Source of the DNA: QQWI01 sp964522015
Lineage (GTDB): Bacteria > Bacillota > Clostridia > Peptostreptococcales > Acidaminobacteraceae
Direction: 5' to 3'
Assembly: GCA_964522015.1 (NCBI GenBank)
Contig: CAZFST010000001.1
Coordinates: 1-64,000, forward strand
DNA: 64,000 bases
Each line of letters starts with the position of its first letter. Position 1 is the stretch's first letter. Positions 32,702 through 44,100 of the stretch are shown one piece after another. The notes under the pieces are model-generated. The model saw only the letters and a program-made list of their open reading frames with translations. It was not told the origin of the DNA and did not search any database. A program made the translations under genes and the position numbers.

Positions 32702-33627
32702 CTATTCTTTGATAGTTGGCATGTAGAGGTCCATGCCAGAGCTGTGTTCAAATTCTGCGTTAAAGCTGAGATGTTCCTCCATCCATTGGTGGGTGCCTAA
32801 GTTGTAAGCACTTTCCTTTAACCAAGCATTTAATCGCTTCCATGCTGCAATAATTTCTTTACCATCACCACCGGGTACTAATTCCTTTATGCCACAAACT
32901 GCATATAATCCCCCGGTGGTCGTTTTAAAGGTCACATTACATGCAGCTGCCAGAGCAGGCAGGCCTCATCTTTCTCAAGGGAGGGGGGCAAAGTGACCCA
33001 CACTTCATATCCATAAGCTGTATCTTCTTGGGATTGGGGGCTTGGATTATCAAAGCCAAAGACTCTTAGACCGTGTGTTTCAATATTTAGGGCTTGCTTT
33101 TTTAGCCAATTGACCATACCCTCGAAGGCTCCGTCTTCTGGGTTTGTACCAAAGTATCTCAAGCTGGCAACCTCAAAGGGGGTCAGGGTTTTAACGATTT
33201 TGATGTCGGGGTATTTTTCTAGGAACTGTGGGCTTTGTGGTTCTGTATGTTTTGTCATGATATTCATCCTCTCAAATTTAAATGGATATTTAGTGGTGTT
33301 GTTTCGTAGAACACTTGGGGTTGCACCCACAAGGCGTTTGCAGGCCCTTGTAAAGGCCTCGTGGCTGGAAAATCCGTAGGTGATGGCCACAGACAGGATG
33401 CTGTCAGCACTATTTCTAAGGCGCTCTATGGCATCATTGATCTGGCGCTTTCTGACATAGTGCTTAATGGTATGCCCAGTTAGTGCGAAAAAAAGACGAT
33501 AAAAGTTGGCCGTAGACATCCAGGCCTTTGTGGCAATGGTGTCGATGGTGAGAGTCTGTTCAAAATCAGCCTCTAAATGCTCTTCAATATAATCTATTGC
33601 TTGTTGAATTCTGTCATAGTAAGTCAT
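32702..33627 (-). pseudogene. AraC-type regulator with GyrI-like effector domain, frameshifted
   Basis: The gene starts at ATG 33627 (AAAGGAG upstream) with two AraC helix-turn-helix motifs (residues about 10-105; SILSVAITYGFSSHEAFTRA) and a GyrI-like small-molecule-binding domain. The frame ends at 32932, while the remaining 70 residues of the GyrI domain (TFKTTTGGLYAV to LGTHQWMEEHLS) continue in another frame to 32702. A one-base loss near 32940-32960 would explain it. The truncated product keeps its DNA-binding part. A sequencing error is possible, but two other broken genes lie nearby. Confidence 0.7.
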
Positions 33628-33939
33628 ATAGAGCTCCTTTGCGCATCGGATATGTAAATCATACAGCAGCTTTAAGTGAGGCATTTGATTTTTTCTCTAA
33701 TTATTTAAATCAACCTATCGCCAAAATGACATTTTCCATTAAAAAAGTGGTTGCCTCAATCAGACCTACTGTCTGTTTTGGAAAACCACTTTCTTTTTTG
33801 CAGGACTTAAAATTGTCAACTTTCAGCATCAGTTGGATGTCATGTAGGCCTTGGCGCCTACGAAGTCATCATTTTGTAATTTTTGAAGGCGCCAGCCATG
33901 TTCCACTATGCTATAATCGGTAATGTCATGACTCATATG
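33628..33939. other. Intergenic region with inverted repeats, no gene seen
   Basis: This roughly 310-base gap holds an inverted repeat AAAGTGGTT (33744-33752) and AACCACTTT (33784-33792), flanked by A-runs on the left and T-runs on the right so that it could terminate transcription both ways. A smaller hairpin GTAGGC-CTTGGC-GCCTAC sits at 33844-33861. A 108-codon plus-strand frame crosses it but overlaps the AraC start and resembles nothing known. Confidence 0.5.
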
Positions 33940-34494
33940 TCAATTAAGTAAGCCAACAAGACTACCAAGGGACAGGAATCCGACTGTCATAGCGACAACA
34001 AATCCAAAGACCTTGGTGTAGCTTCCCATGCCCTCAGGATAGGGTTTATTGGGACGCAAAAACCAGTAGGGGTAATAGTCTATAAAATACCCGTAGACCA
34101 TCCAAAAGGCTGTGTAGACAAGTGGGTAACTAATCCACATGATAGGTGATGTCGTGGTGTTATTTAGTGTGAACAGGGTTGCAAAAAACAGTAGTGGTGC
34201 GAAGGTATGGGTTAAGTGGTTACTGACCAATTTCAGACCTGTAGGTTTGTAGAACTTAGAAATCATAGTGTGGAATATAATGCCCGTCACCAGCATCCAC
34301 AAAATTGATGCCTGAAGAAATTGCGATGCAATGGGTTGGGGCCATAGGAGATAGACCAGTGCCGCGATTCCAGCGATGAGATTAGATTGAATTGTAAAGT
34401 ACTGTAAGAGCTGTGCTGGCTTATCATGGGTGATCATTTCGAGAATAACACCAACAATGGCGCAAATAGCAGCAAGAGCGGGTATAATGTACAT
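33940..34494 (-). CDS. Pr6Pr family integral membrane protein
   Basis: This 184-residue protein with about six hydrophobic helices fits the Pr6Pr/FAR-17a-like membrane family: LLQYFTIQSNLIAGIAAL near residue 30, HLTHTFAPLLFF near 90 and YFIDYYPYWFLRP near 135 with the conserved histidines and YPYWF block. Its function is unknown. It is divergent from the acetyltransferase-methyltransferase gene across about 95 bases. RBS AAAGGAT. Confidence 0.65.
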   Translation of the reverse strand: MYIIPALAAICAIVGVILEMITHDKPAQLLQYFTIQSNLIAGIAALVYLLWPQPIASQFLQASILWMLVTGIIFHTMISKFYKPTGLKLVSNHLTHTFAPLLFFATLFTLNNTTTSPIMWISYPLVYTAFWMVYGYFIDYYPYWFLRPNKPYPEGMGSYTKVFGFVVAMTVGFLSLGSLVGLLN

Positions 34495-34590
34495 AAGTTT
34501 ATCCTTTCAAATAGAGGGTGTGATATTAGTGTACCATATTATTGTATTTAGAAAAACATCCCCTAGGGCATATACTAAAGGAGAACTACT

Positions 34591-36072
34591 TTGATTATTA
34601 AAGAACTAAGAGATGGAGCAATCGAGGTAGCAAAAATATTGGAATGGCGTTTTGTTGCAGAACAGGATGGTGAAATTTTGGCGCAGATTATTTATGGCGC
34701 CTTTGAAGATCAGCCCGAGGCCATTAATATTTATCGCTTTATGGTCAGTGAAACAGCCGAGCATAGGGACATTGTGGGCGCTAACTTACTTAAGGAAAGT
34801 ATGGGACTGCTCCAACAAAAGGGCATTAACTTTAAAACATTGGAATTCCATCTGTATTCGGGCAAGAATGACGATTTTGCTCAATATGCCGCGATATTTA
34901 AGGCTGTTGGGTTCCAAATTACCCAGGAAAAGAAAAGTCTTGAGGTGCTTGCTTCTCAGTGCTCGCTTGGCCCGATTCGGACTACTTTTAAGACTCTAGA
35001 GGCGGTGGGTGAGGCTAAGTTTATTGATGCCATTCAACGTGTGACTGAGGGCACTTTAGACCGGGATGATCTTGCTTGCGTAGGGACCCATGGACCTTTA
35101 AAGGCAGCTATGGATTATTTTACCCTGCTTAAGGATATGGACTTTGATGAAAAATGGTGGCGTTTGGCTTATGGTGATCAAGAGGAGTTGATTGGCCTTG
35201 TGGTGCCTCAGAGGTTTAACGAGGAGGGTGGTGTGATTAACTACATTGGCGTGGTGCCTAGCCACCGAGGAAAAGGCTATGTCGGTGACCTTATTAGTGA
35301 AGCGTGCCGAATAATGCTAGATGCTGGCCTGCAAACCGTGGTGGCAGATATCGATCAACAAAATCAGCCCCTTGAGAAGGCACTTTTGCATCATGGTTTT
35401 AGGGAGACACGGGAACTTGCTATTTTAAAGTACTTTGTGAATAATAAGATACAAGAAGGTTATAATAAGGAGGCTGAGACCTATGCCCGTACTTTTTTTG
35501 ATGAGTTAGATTATAAGCCCCTAGATAGGTACTTGTTTCAAGTATTTGTAGACCGGCTTCGAACAGGGGCTATGGTCTGTGATATGGGCTGTGGCCCAGG
35601 CCATGTTACCCGCTTTTTAAAGGATTTTGGCGTGGATGTCTTTGGCATGGATATTTCAGAGCAAATGCTTGCAGTTGCCCGAGAAAAAAGCCTGGATATT
35701 GAATTTGTGTACGGTGATATGCTGGATTTAAAACTGAAGAAAGCCAGTTTGGGTGGCGTTGTACTTTTCTATGCCATCGTTCATTTTACAATTGATGTCA
35801 TCCAACAATTAGCAAATGAGCTTTGGGATATTCTAGAACCAGGTGGTCTGGTGTTTTTAGCATTTCATGCAGGTGATGAGGTGATGCATGTGGATTCCCT
35901 TTTAGATCATGAAGTGGACATGGATTATGTATTTCTAAATGCAGATTTAGTTGGCGCAGCTTTTCGGGATGCCGGTTTTGAGCTGATTGAATCCCTGGTC
36001 CGTCAGCCAGTTGCGGGACACGAATATCCAAGTAAGAGGGGGTACATCATTTGTGAGAAACGAGCTAAATAG
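34591..36072 (+). CDS. Acetyltransferase-methyltransferase fusion (two GNAT-like halves plus SAM domain)
   Basis: This 493-residue protein begins at a TTG with AAAGGAGAAC upstream. Residues 1-125 are a GNAT-like half without a clear CoA loop; residues 130-290 are a second GNAT with VVPSHRGKGYVGDLISEAC near 228. Residues 295-493 are a class I methyltransferase with MVCDMGCGPGHVTRFLKDFG near 328 and LEPGGLVFLAFHAGDE. Both chemical sites appear intact, so one polypeptide could acylate and methylate. Such a fusion is unusual. Its stop lies 20 bases inside the following kinase gene. Confidence 0.8.
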   Translation: MIIKELRDGAIEVAKILEWRFVAEQDGEILAQIIYGAFEDQPEAINIYRFMVSETAEHRDIVGANLLKESMGLLQQKGINFKTLEFHLYSGKNDDFAQYAAIFKAVGFQITQEKKSLEVLASQCSLGPIRTTFKTLEAVGEAKFIDAIQRVTEGTLDRDDLACVGTHGPLKAAMDYFTLLKDMDFDEKWWRLAYGDQEELIGLVVPQRFNEEGGVINYIGVVPSHRGKGYVGDLISEACRIMLDAGLQTVVADIDQQNQPLEKALLHHGFRETRELAILKYFVNNKIQEGYNKEAETYARTFFDELDYKPLDRYLFQVFVDRLRTGAMVCDMGCGPGHVTRFLKDFGVDVFGMDISEQMLAVAREKSLDIEFVYGDMLDLKLKKASLGGVVLFYAIVHFTIDVIQQLANELWDILEPGGLVFLAFHAGDEVMHVDSLLDHEVDMDYVFLNADLVGAAFRDAGFELIESLVRQPVAGHEYPSKRGYIICEKRAK

Positions 36073-37060
36073 TGGTGCGGATACCCATATAGTTTGTAAT
36101 CGCCTACTGACAGAAGAAGAAATCCAACAGTTTTTGATGCGCAATTACAGTCTAGACCAGCCTCTCATTTGTACTTTTCTTCGTCGTAGTTTTAACGACC
36201 ACTATTTGGTGCAATCTGGGCGGCAACGGTTTGTTGTTCGCATCTACATGAATGACAAATATTATATTAAAAGCCCAGCAGATTTCAATTTTGAACTTGA
36301 ACTTCTGCAATATCTGGCTGCCATAGACTGTCCAGTGGCGTATCCACTGCGAAGTACTAAGGATGAAATGATTAGTAATTTTTATGATGGGACTACTAAT
36401 CGATATTGCGTGCTTTTTTCGTATGCACAGGGGACGCAGATAGAGACTTCACTTTCTTTTGACTTATCAAAGCTATTTGGCGAAACGATTGCCAAATTTC
36501 ATTTGGCTGTTGATGGTTTTTCCAGTGAGTTTTCCCGTTATCAGTTAGACCTTGATTATCTAATCATACAGCCGCTAGCACTCTTAAGTATGATTTGTGA
36601 AAAGTATAATCTCGCTAGTTTAGAGTTTTTTAAACCCTATGCGGATTATTTGTATAGAGCAATAGCTGTTCTAATCGCTGATTCTTCAAATGCTCAAAGT
36701 CCTATTTGGGGTATCATTCACGGTGATTTAAACCCATCAAACATTCATATAGATGATATAGAAGGTTTAACTCTCTTTGACTTTGATCATTGCGGATACG
36801 GTCTTAGAATTCACGATTTAGCAGTGGTTCACCTCTGTTTTGACAAGGCGACGTACACGGTTTTTTTGGAAGCCTACTGTGGGAGCCGATTGTTGACACA
36901 GCTGGAAAAAGACTTGATTCCCTTGTATGCTGAAACCCTAATGATCCGTAAATTTATGGATGTTCTGTGTATGATGCAAACAACTAAGAACAGTGATTTT
37001 GATGAGATGGCATACGTGATTGGGGCGGTTGACTATTTAAGGGATTTAAGTGGAGGCTGA
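36053..37060 (+). CDS. Aminoglycoside phosphotransferase-fold kinase (SrkA/ThrB-II-like)
   Basis: This is a 335-residue APH-fold kinase with catalytic loop GIIHGDLNPSNIHIDD near residue 225 and metal segment TLFDFDHCGYGLRIHDLAV near 245, the FDFD form of the YihE/SrkA and homoserine kinase type II group. The start proposed is GTG 36053, which follows AAGAGGGGG and overlaps the previous gene by 20 bases; a start at 35987 would overlap by 86 bases. It is the third kinase of this fold in the array. Confidence 0.7.
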   Translation: MRNELNSGADTHIVCNRLLTEEEIQQFLMRNYSLDQPLICTFLRRSFNDHYLVQSGRQRFVVRIYMNDKYYIKSPADFNFELELLQYLAAIDCPVAYPLRSTKDEMISNFYDGTTNRYCVLFSYAQGTQIETSLSFDLSKLFGETIAKFHLAVDGFSSEFSRYQLDLDYLIIQPLALLSMICEKYNLASLEFFKPYADYLYRAIAVLIADSSNAQSPIWGIIHGDLNPSNIHIDDIEGLTLFDFDHCGYGLRIHDLAVVHLCFDKATYTVFLEAYCGSRLLTQLEKDLIPLYAETLMIRKFMDVLCMMQTTKNSDFDEMAYVIGAVDYLRDLSGG

Positions 37061-37062
37061 AA

Positions 37063-37791
37063 ATGGCAATCTGGAATCCATGGCGAGGGTGCCATAAAAA
37101 GAGCGATGGGTGCATGCACTGCTATATCCATCGTGGGGATGCGAGCAAGGGAATTGACACCAACTGTGTTGTAAAGACAGATGGGTTTTCGCGGATTATT
37201 GACTGTGATAAAAAGGGGAATTACGTTGTGAAGCCTGGGCAAACTGTGTATGTTTGCTTTGAAAGTGATTTTTTTGTTGAAGAGGCAGACCCGTGGCGTG
37301 AGGAAGCATGGCGGATGATGATGATCCGACAAGATTTGAGATTTTTCTTTATCACAAAGCGTATTGAGCGGTATTTAGTGGGGCTCCCTGAGCTTGATGC
37401 TGACCAGTTTGCAAATCAACTTGGTCATGTGAATGTCGCTATCAGTGTTGAGAATCAAGCAATGGCTTATGAACGCGTTCCTGCTCTGCGTCAATCCCCG
37501 TTTTTACATAGGACCATTATCTTGCAGCCCTTATTAGAACCAGTTGATTTGACCCTGTGGTTGGATGCTAAAATAGACCTGGTTGTGGTTGGGGGAGAGT
37601 CTGGACAAGAGGCAAGGCCTCTACATCGGGAATGGGTGCTGGCGGTTAGGCGTCAGTGTTTAGAGGCGCGGGTTGCTTTTGAATACAGGCAGGTGGGGAC
37701 CTTCTACGTGGAGGGTGGTGCTACCGAGAAGGTCCAAACCCAACACTTGTGCAAACGAGCCCGAGAAGAGGATTTAGATTTGAGTTTTTGA
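37063..37791 (+). CDS. DUF5131 / phage Gp37-Gp68-like protein
   Basis: This 242-residue protein belongs to DUF5131. It begins with WNPWRGCHKKSDGCMHCY, whose three cysteines (C-x6-C-x2-C) resemble an iron-sulfur binding loop, followed by RFFFITKRIERY, VNVAISVENQ and VVVGGESGQEARPLHREWV. The fold is like radical SAM proteins and homologues are carried by phages and bacteria, with no confirmed activity. It follows the kinase gene by two bases with GGAGGCTGAAA as ribosome site and ends before a strong terminator. Confidence 0.8.
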   Translation: MAIWNPWRGCHKKSDGCMHCYIHRGDASKGIDTNCVVKTDGFSRIIDCDKKGNYVVKPGQTVYVCFESDFFVEEADPWREEAWRMMMIRQDLRFFFITKRIERYLVGLPELDADQFANQLGHVNVAISVENQAMAYERVPALRQSPFLHRTIILQPLLEPVDLTLWLDAKIDLVVVGGESGQEARPLHREWVLAVRRQCLEARVAFEYRQVGTFYVEGGATEKVQTQHLCKRAREEDLDLSF

Positions 37792-38138
37792 AATAATCCG
37801 CTAGACAATGAGTGAAATAATTGGCACATCCTTACCTTTAACGGTGCTAACAATAACAGATTATAGAAGCGGCCTACGCATATGATTAGTAGGCCGCTTT
37901 TCTATTTAGCATTTTTCGTTAATTTGGCCTTTGTTGTGTTGGTTTTTCCCGTGCTGCCAAATGTTTGCTCTGAGTGCCCTTGATTTACGCCGACTTAATA
38001 ATGTTAATGCAATTATGACAAAATATAACATGTGCATAACACCCTTCGTCATAGCAATCGCTATACTTTTACTAGACGTGTCAACAAGCACATGGAATTG
38101 TCCTTGCTTTTATAGCACACGATGGACTTTAGGGGGTT
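37792..38138. other. Regulatory gap before the secreted nuclease
   Basis: The 347 bases contain the terminator at 37867-37903 and a candidate promoter (TTGATT 37980-37985, 17 bases, GTTAAT 38003-38008). No credible gene is seen; short frames on both strands lack similarity and ribosome sites. Confidence 0.5.
37867..37903 (+). terminator. Intrinsic terminator after DUF5131 gene
   Basis: AAGCGGCCTAC at 37867-37877 pairs perfectly with GTAGGCCGCTT at 37889-37899, followed by a T-rich tail TTTCTATTT. Confidence 0.9.
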
Positions 38139-41100
38139 ATGATGAAGCGATTCAATCAAAAATGGCTTAGCGCGGGTTTGGCGGCGTTAATACTCATTTC
38201 AAGTACCGGTAATGGTATCGGTAGCGGCTTGGTTTTTGCGGATACACTGGCGAATGAAGTTGTGACCAGTGCACTAGATTCAACTAATGGCATTTTTATT
38301 TCGGAATATATTGAAGGTGGCAGTTATAATAAGGCCATTGAGATTTATAACGGGACTGGGAGCGACTTGCAACTCACGGATTTTAAGCTCACCTTGCAAG
38401 CCAATACAAGCGCGAAAGGTGTTGTGCCAGCAGCTGTTTCGTTGGATTTAGGTACCTACACGATTGCAAAAAACGATGTTCTTGTTTTATCAAATTCCCA
38501 AGCCAATGCAGAGATTAAGGCTGCATCAGATGTTCAAGAACTAAAGGTAATTAACTTTAATGGGGATGATAGCATAACCTTAAGTTATAGAGACACACCG
38601 ATTGATGTGGTTGGACAAGCCAATGTTGCTTTTGGTACAGATAAGACACTTGTGAGAAAATCAAGTGTAACAAGAGGCAGTCTCGCTTATGCAGAAGCTG
38701 AGTGGACATCGCTACCTAAAGATGACAGCACAAATCTTGGCAAGCATACGATAGATGGTCAAGGCACAGACCCTGTAGACCCTGTAGATCCATTAGATCC
38801 AGTAGACCCAGTGGATCCAGTAGATCCAGTCACCCCACCCCCCTCCGGCCCACCAGCAGATTACTACAAAACAGCTGAAGGTCTGACCGGAGCGGCACTT
38901 AAAGCGGCCCTAAACGATATCATAGACGGCCATAAGGCCCTTTCCTATGACGGCGCCTATGATGCTTTAGAAAAGACCGACGCCGATCCTAAAAATCCAG
39001 CCAATATCGTGGACTTTTATTCTGGTCGCGGCATCAGCGCCAGTAAACAATACGATAATGGAAATGGTTGGAATAGGGAGCATGTTTGGGCCAAGTCACA
39101 TGGTGATTTTGGTACAGCAACAGGCCCGGGTACAGACCTCCACCAATTACGACCATCAGATGTATCGGTCAATAGTGATCGAGGCCATTTAGACTTTGAC
39201 AACGGCGGTACACCCAATGCAGAAGCCCCAGGAAATAAAGCGGATAGCGATTCTTGGGAAGCCATGGATGATGTGAAAGGCGACGTTGCAAGAATTCTAT
39301 TTTACATGGCAACCCGCTATGAAGGGGAACCAGATGATGGTTATGCCATCGACCTAGAGCTCTTAGACGAAGTCAACACAGTGGACAAGACCGCAACTAA
39401 TGTAGGGTTCCACGGCAAATTGTCAACTATGCTCAAATGGCACGAGCAAGATCCTGTCAGTAACTTCGAACGGGTTCGGAATCAAATCATCTTTAAAGAC
39501 TTCCAAAATAACCGCAATCCTTACATTGACCACCCAGAGTACGTGGCAAAAATTTGGGGTTCTGGTGGTGGCACACCTGTAGATCCAGTTGATCCAGTAG
39601 ATCCAGTTAATCCAGGTGTCACTGTAACCACTTTGGCTGCTGCAAAACTGTTACCAAACACAACGGCAGTGGTTGTTGAAGGCTATGTTACAACTCTTCC
39701 AGGCGCTTTAGCATCAAAATCCTTCTACATGCAAGATGCTACTGGTGGAGTATTAGTCTTCACCGCTGACGATTACAAATTAACCCGGGGCATGCGCATT
39801 CGCGTAACTGGCAGCACTCAAGTGTTTAAGGGTAAATTCGAGGTTGAGAAAGTCACGAAAGTAGAAATCCTCGATAATGCATCTCAAGAACCCACTGCAA
39901 AAGTAGCTACACCAGCAGAAATCAACGAAGCCATAGAAGGCCAACTGGTAACCTTAAAAGACCTTGCAGTCAAATCGGTTGTCGCCTCTGGCACTTATGG
40001 TTCTGCCAACATCACATTGACTAAAGACAATGTAGATTTAGTGGTGTTTTTAGACAATAGAACAGGCAAACAATTCAAAGATGTTACTTTAAAACCAGGA
40101 GATATGGTTACTGTTACTGGCATCGTGGAAAACTTTCCAGAAACCGCTTACCAAATTGTCCTTCGCGACCTAGCAGAAGTGGTAGTTGGGGGCGCACCAG
40201 ATACTGCAGCCCCAGTGATTACTCACACACCAGTGACTAAGGGCAACGTCAATCAAGACTTAGTGGTCAAAGCCACCATCGTCGATGACCGTGCCGTAGA
40301 AACTGCTACCCTCCATTACAAATCAAAAAAGGTGACACAACCAGAAGCCGTCTACACAGCCCTGGCTATGACACCCACCACAGTTGCTGGTGAATATCAA
40401 GCCACTATTCCAGCCAAAGATCTAGATGTAGCAGGGATGCTCTACTACATTACCGCCACCGACACAGCCAAAAATAACGGCCAAGTAGGGGAAGTTAAAG
40501 CCTTCGAAGTCACCATCGACGGCGCCGATATCCTTGGTCCAGTACTGACCATGGTCACCCCAGGCAACGATTCAGTCGTACCAGAAACTGAAAAACGTCC
40601 AGTGGTTGAAATTTCAGTAGTTGAACCTAGCGGTCTCGATGAATCCACCCTAGTGGTCAAAGTAGACAATGTCATGATTCAAAAGGGTCCAGCCCTTGAG
40701 GTGACAGCGACTAAGATAACCTACACACCACAAAGTGATCTAGCAAAAGGGAAACACACAGTTGAAATCACTGTAAAAGACAAATTGGGTAACCCAACAA
40801 CTGCAACTTATGCCTTTACCATTGGCAAACCACAATTCAAGGCTTACTTTGGTCAACTCCATGCCCATACTTCATATTCTGATGGTACTGGCACACCAGA
40901 TCAAGCCTATGCCCAAGCGAAAAATGAAGGTAAGGCAGATTTCTTTGCTATTACCGATCATTCAAACTCCTTTGACAATGCCAAGGCCAGCGAAAATATC
41001 AAGGCGGTTTCAGAGTCAACCAGCAATGAATGGAAGGGTCTAAATACCTCTGCGGACAAGTTCAATGAAAATGGTAACTTTGTTGCTATCGCAGGTTTTG

Positions 41101-44100
41101 AAATGACGTGGTCTGGTTCTACAGGTGGCTGGGGTCATATGAATACCTTTAACAGCCCATGGTTTGTTAGCCGCGACAATTCGGCTATGGACTTGAAAGC
41201 TTACTACGACAAAATTGCTCAACCAGACAATAAAAACACCATCAGTCAGCTGAACCACCCTGGTAAAACATTTGGTGACTTCAACGACTTTGGTTTCTAT
41301 AAGCCTGAAGTGGATGCGGTGACCCACCTTATCGAAGTTGGTAATGGCGAAGGACCAGTACGTGGTGCTGGTTACTTTACAAGTTATGAATTATATACCC
41401 GTGCCCTGGATAAAGGCTGGCACCTTGCACCCTCTAATAACCAAGATAACCACAAGGGTAATTTTATTGTGTCAAATGATGCCAGAACAGTGGTTATGGC
41501 CACAGAACTATCCCGGGAAGGGATTTTCGACGGCATTCGCAACCTGAGAGTCTATGCTTCAGAAGATAAAAACATGGAAATCACTTACACCATCAATGGT
41601 CAAGTAATGGGATCAAAGCTTAAAGATGCGACAAAGTTGGACATTCAAGTGACAGCCGTGGATCCAGATCCAACGGACAAAGTGGCTACAATCCAATTGA
41701 TTTCAACAGGTGGTCAAGTGGTTGCTTCTAAGACCTTTGAATCAGGCACTGCAAACTGGGATCTTACTCTTGATCCAAAAATGCCTTACTACTATGTACG
41801 TGTGGTCCAAGGAGATAAGGACATTGCTGTCACAGCACCAATTTGGACTGGAGACGTGGTTCCAGTGGGCATTGGTAGCGTGACTGCAACTGAAAACCCA
41901 ACACTTGTAGGGTTTGACAATACCATAACAGCAGCCCTTTATAACAATGGCCAAACCCCATTGGTTACGCCAAAAGTAAACTTCTATGTCAACGAAATTT
42001 CAGAAGCCACAAAAATTGGTTCGGTAGACATTGCCACCATGGCACCAGGTAGTACTGCAACCGCTCAACTAAGCTGGAAAGCTTTAAAAGCAGGGAAGTA
42101 CACTATCCTGGCCCAGACAGAATTGGCAGTGGGATCTACCACAAAGTCATTTACCAATTCAACACAAATTAATGTCTTGAATGCAGATGAAGCCCGTATC
42201 ATCCTTATCGATGGTGGTCACAAGAATATGTATGTGACCGGGGACTACGCTAATAAAATCGCAGGCCTTAAGAAAATGGCAACCAACAAGTCCGTAATTC
42301 TTCGGGTCAACAACGATGCTTTAACAGCAGAGGACTTTAAAGGGATTTCAGCCCTCATTATTACAGACCCTGCCAGTGTTGACGAACCAAAATATGGCAC
42401 ACTAAAATCCGCGTACACAGATGCAGAAGTTAAGGCAATTGCCGACTTCTTAGCAGCTGGGGGCAATTTGATGATTACTGCCCAAAATGATGACAAAGAT
42501 GCTCCAGGAGAATTCCAAAATGCAGCCCAGGGCAATAAGGTCCTAGAAGGCATTGATTCAAACCTTCGATTCAACGACGATCAAGTTCAAGATGACCTTA
42601 AAAACTACGGTTCTTTGTACCGATTGGAACTCACTCGTTTTACGGGTACAAAATTTAATATCTTTAACAATGCCATTCAAAATGTTTACAGGGTCTACCG
42701 GGCTTGCTCCATTATCTTAAAAGACGGTGGATCAGATCAACAAGTGGACTGGCTTGTAAAAGGTCACAGTTCAACAACTTCAGTAGATGTGGATAAGGCT
42801 GGCGATAACAAGCCGGTGATTGCTGGTGAAATTTCTGTACTGGCTGCTGAAAAACTGGCTAGTGGTGGCAAAGTTGTTGTAGGTGGGTCAACCCTATTTT
42901 CTGACTTTGAGATTGACGGCGACAATATGTATGCCAACACAGAAATCACTGAAAGCATTCTTAACTGGTTAGCACCTGAAAAAGAAGTACAACTAGTTAC
43001 TATAGCTTCGCTCAAACTTGATGCAAACAATGATGGCGTCTTAGACCTTACAGGCAAGCGGTTTGCCATTGAAGGCTATGTCACTGCAGAATCTTCAGCC
43101 TACTCGAAAGCCATGAACCGAGGCAATGCCTTTTTCGATGTGGCTTATATTCAAGATGCAACTGGTGGTATCACAGTGTTTGGCGTTTCTACAGCAGCCC
43201 TGCCACTTGGCACAAAAGTTCGTGTAGAAGGTAATCTTGAGCAGTTCTATGGGGACGCAGAATTATCTTTGACAAACGAAACAAAGGATTTAAAAGTGTT
43301 AGACGCCCCAATTCAAATCATTCCAGCCCGACAACTGTCTACAAAAGAGAGTATGCTAGAAGCCAACGAAGGTTTGCTGGTTGCTGTTAATGGAACGGTT
43401 AAGAGCCTATCAAAAGGCGTTTTGATTGTAAATGATGGTTCAGGGGATGCAAGAATTTTAGTAGAGGGTTACATTGATGATGGCTCTGGAGATCCCACAA
43501 AACTAGGAAAATGGGATTCAAGTATTCAAGTGGGAAGCCAGATTAGTGCAGTGGGTCTAGCTTCGGAGGATACCGATGGACACCGCCTAAGAGTTAGAAA
43601 TACTTCAGAGCTTACACTCCTTAAATCTCAAGAACTGGTACTTGGTCTTGTTTCAAACCATGTGAATTGGATTGAAGACAAGAACCAGCCCCTTGAAATG
43701 GTCTTTAATGTTTCAGGTGCAAAAGATGTCAATGAGGTTGAAATAAACTTCAGTTATGACCCAACCCTGATGACCTTGGCATCAATTGACTTTATTGGTC
43801 AAGGGGAAGTACTTCAGCACAGCGAGAACGTCAATGGTAAAGTTTTCCTATTAATTGGTTTAGCAAAGCCAATTAGCTATAATGAACTACAGGATCTACT
43901 GAAATTGACTTTTATACCTAAGGTTAAAACCGGTCAAAAGGCAGAGGTTAAAGTGCTTAAAGCAACTTATGTTGTTAATGGTACCGATAAAGTGCAGTCG
44001 GCTAAAATGCTTAACAGCAGTGTTGTCGTAACTCTGACAAGTTACAAGGCCCTTTATGACTTGAACGGTGACGGACTGATTAATGGTGTGGACATCTCGC

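Noticed and set aside
33597..33923. 108-codon plus-strand frame between the AraC gene and the Pr6Pr gene
   Set aside because: It overlaps the AraC start region, contains terminator-like inverted repeats and resembles no known protein.
15843..37791. Integron-like cassette array
   Set aside because: No integrase and no repeated attC-like sequences between genes; many genes overlap or share ribosome-coupled junctions.
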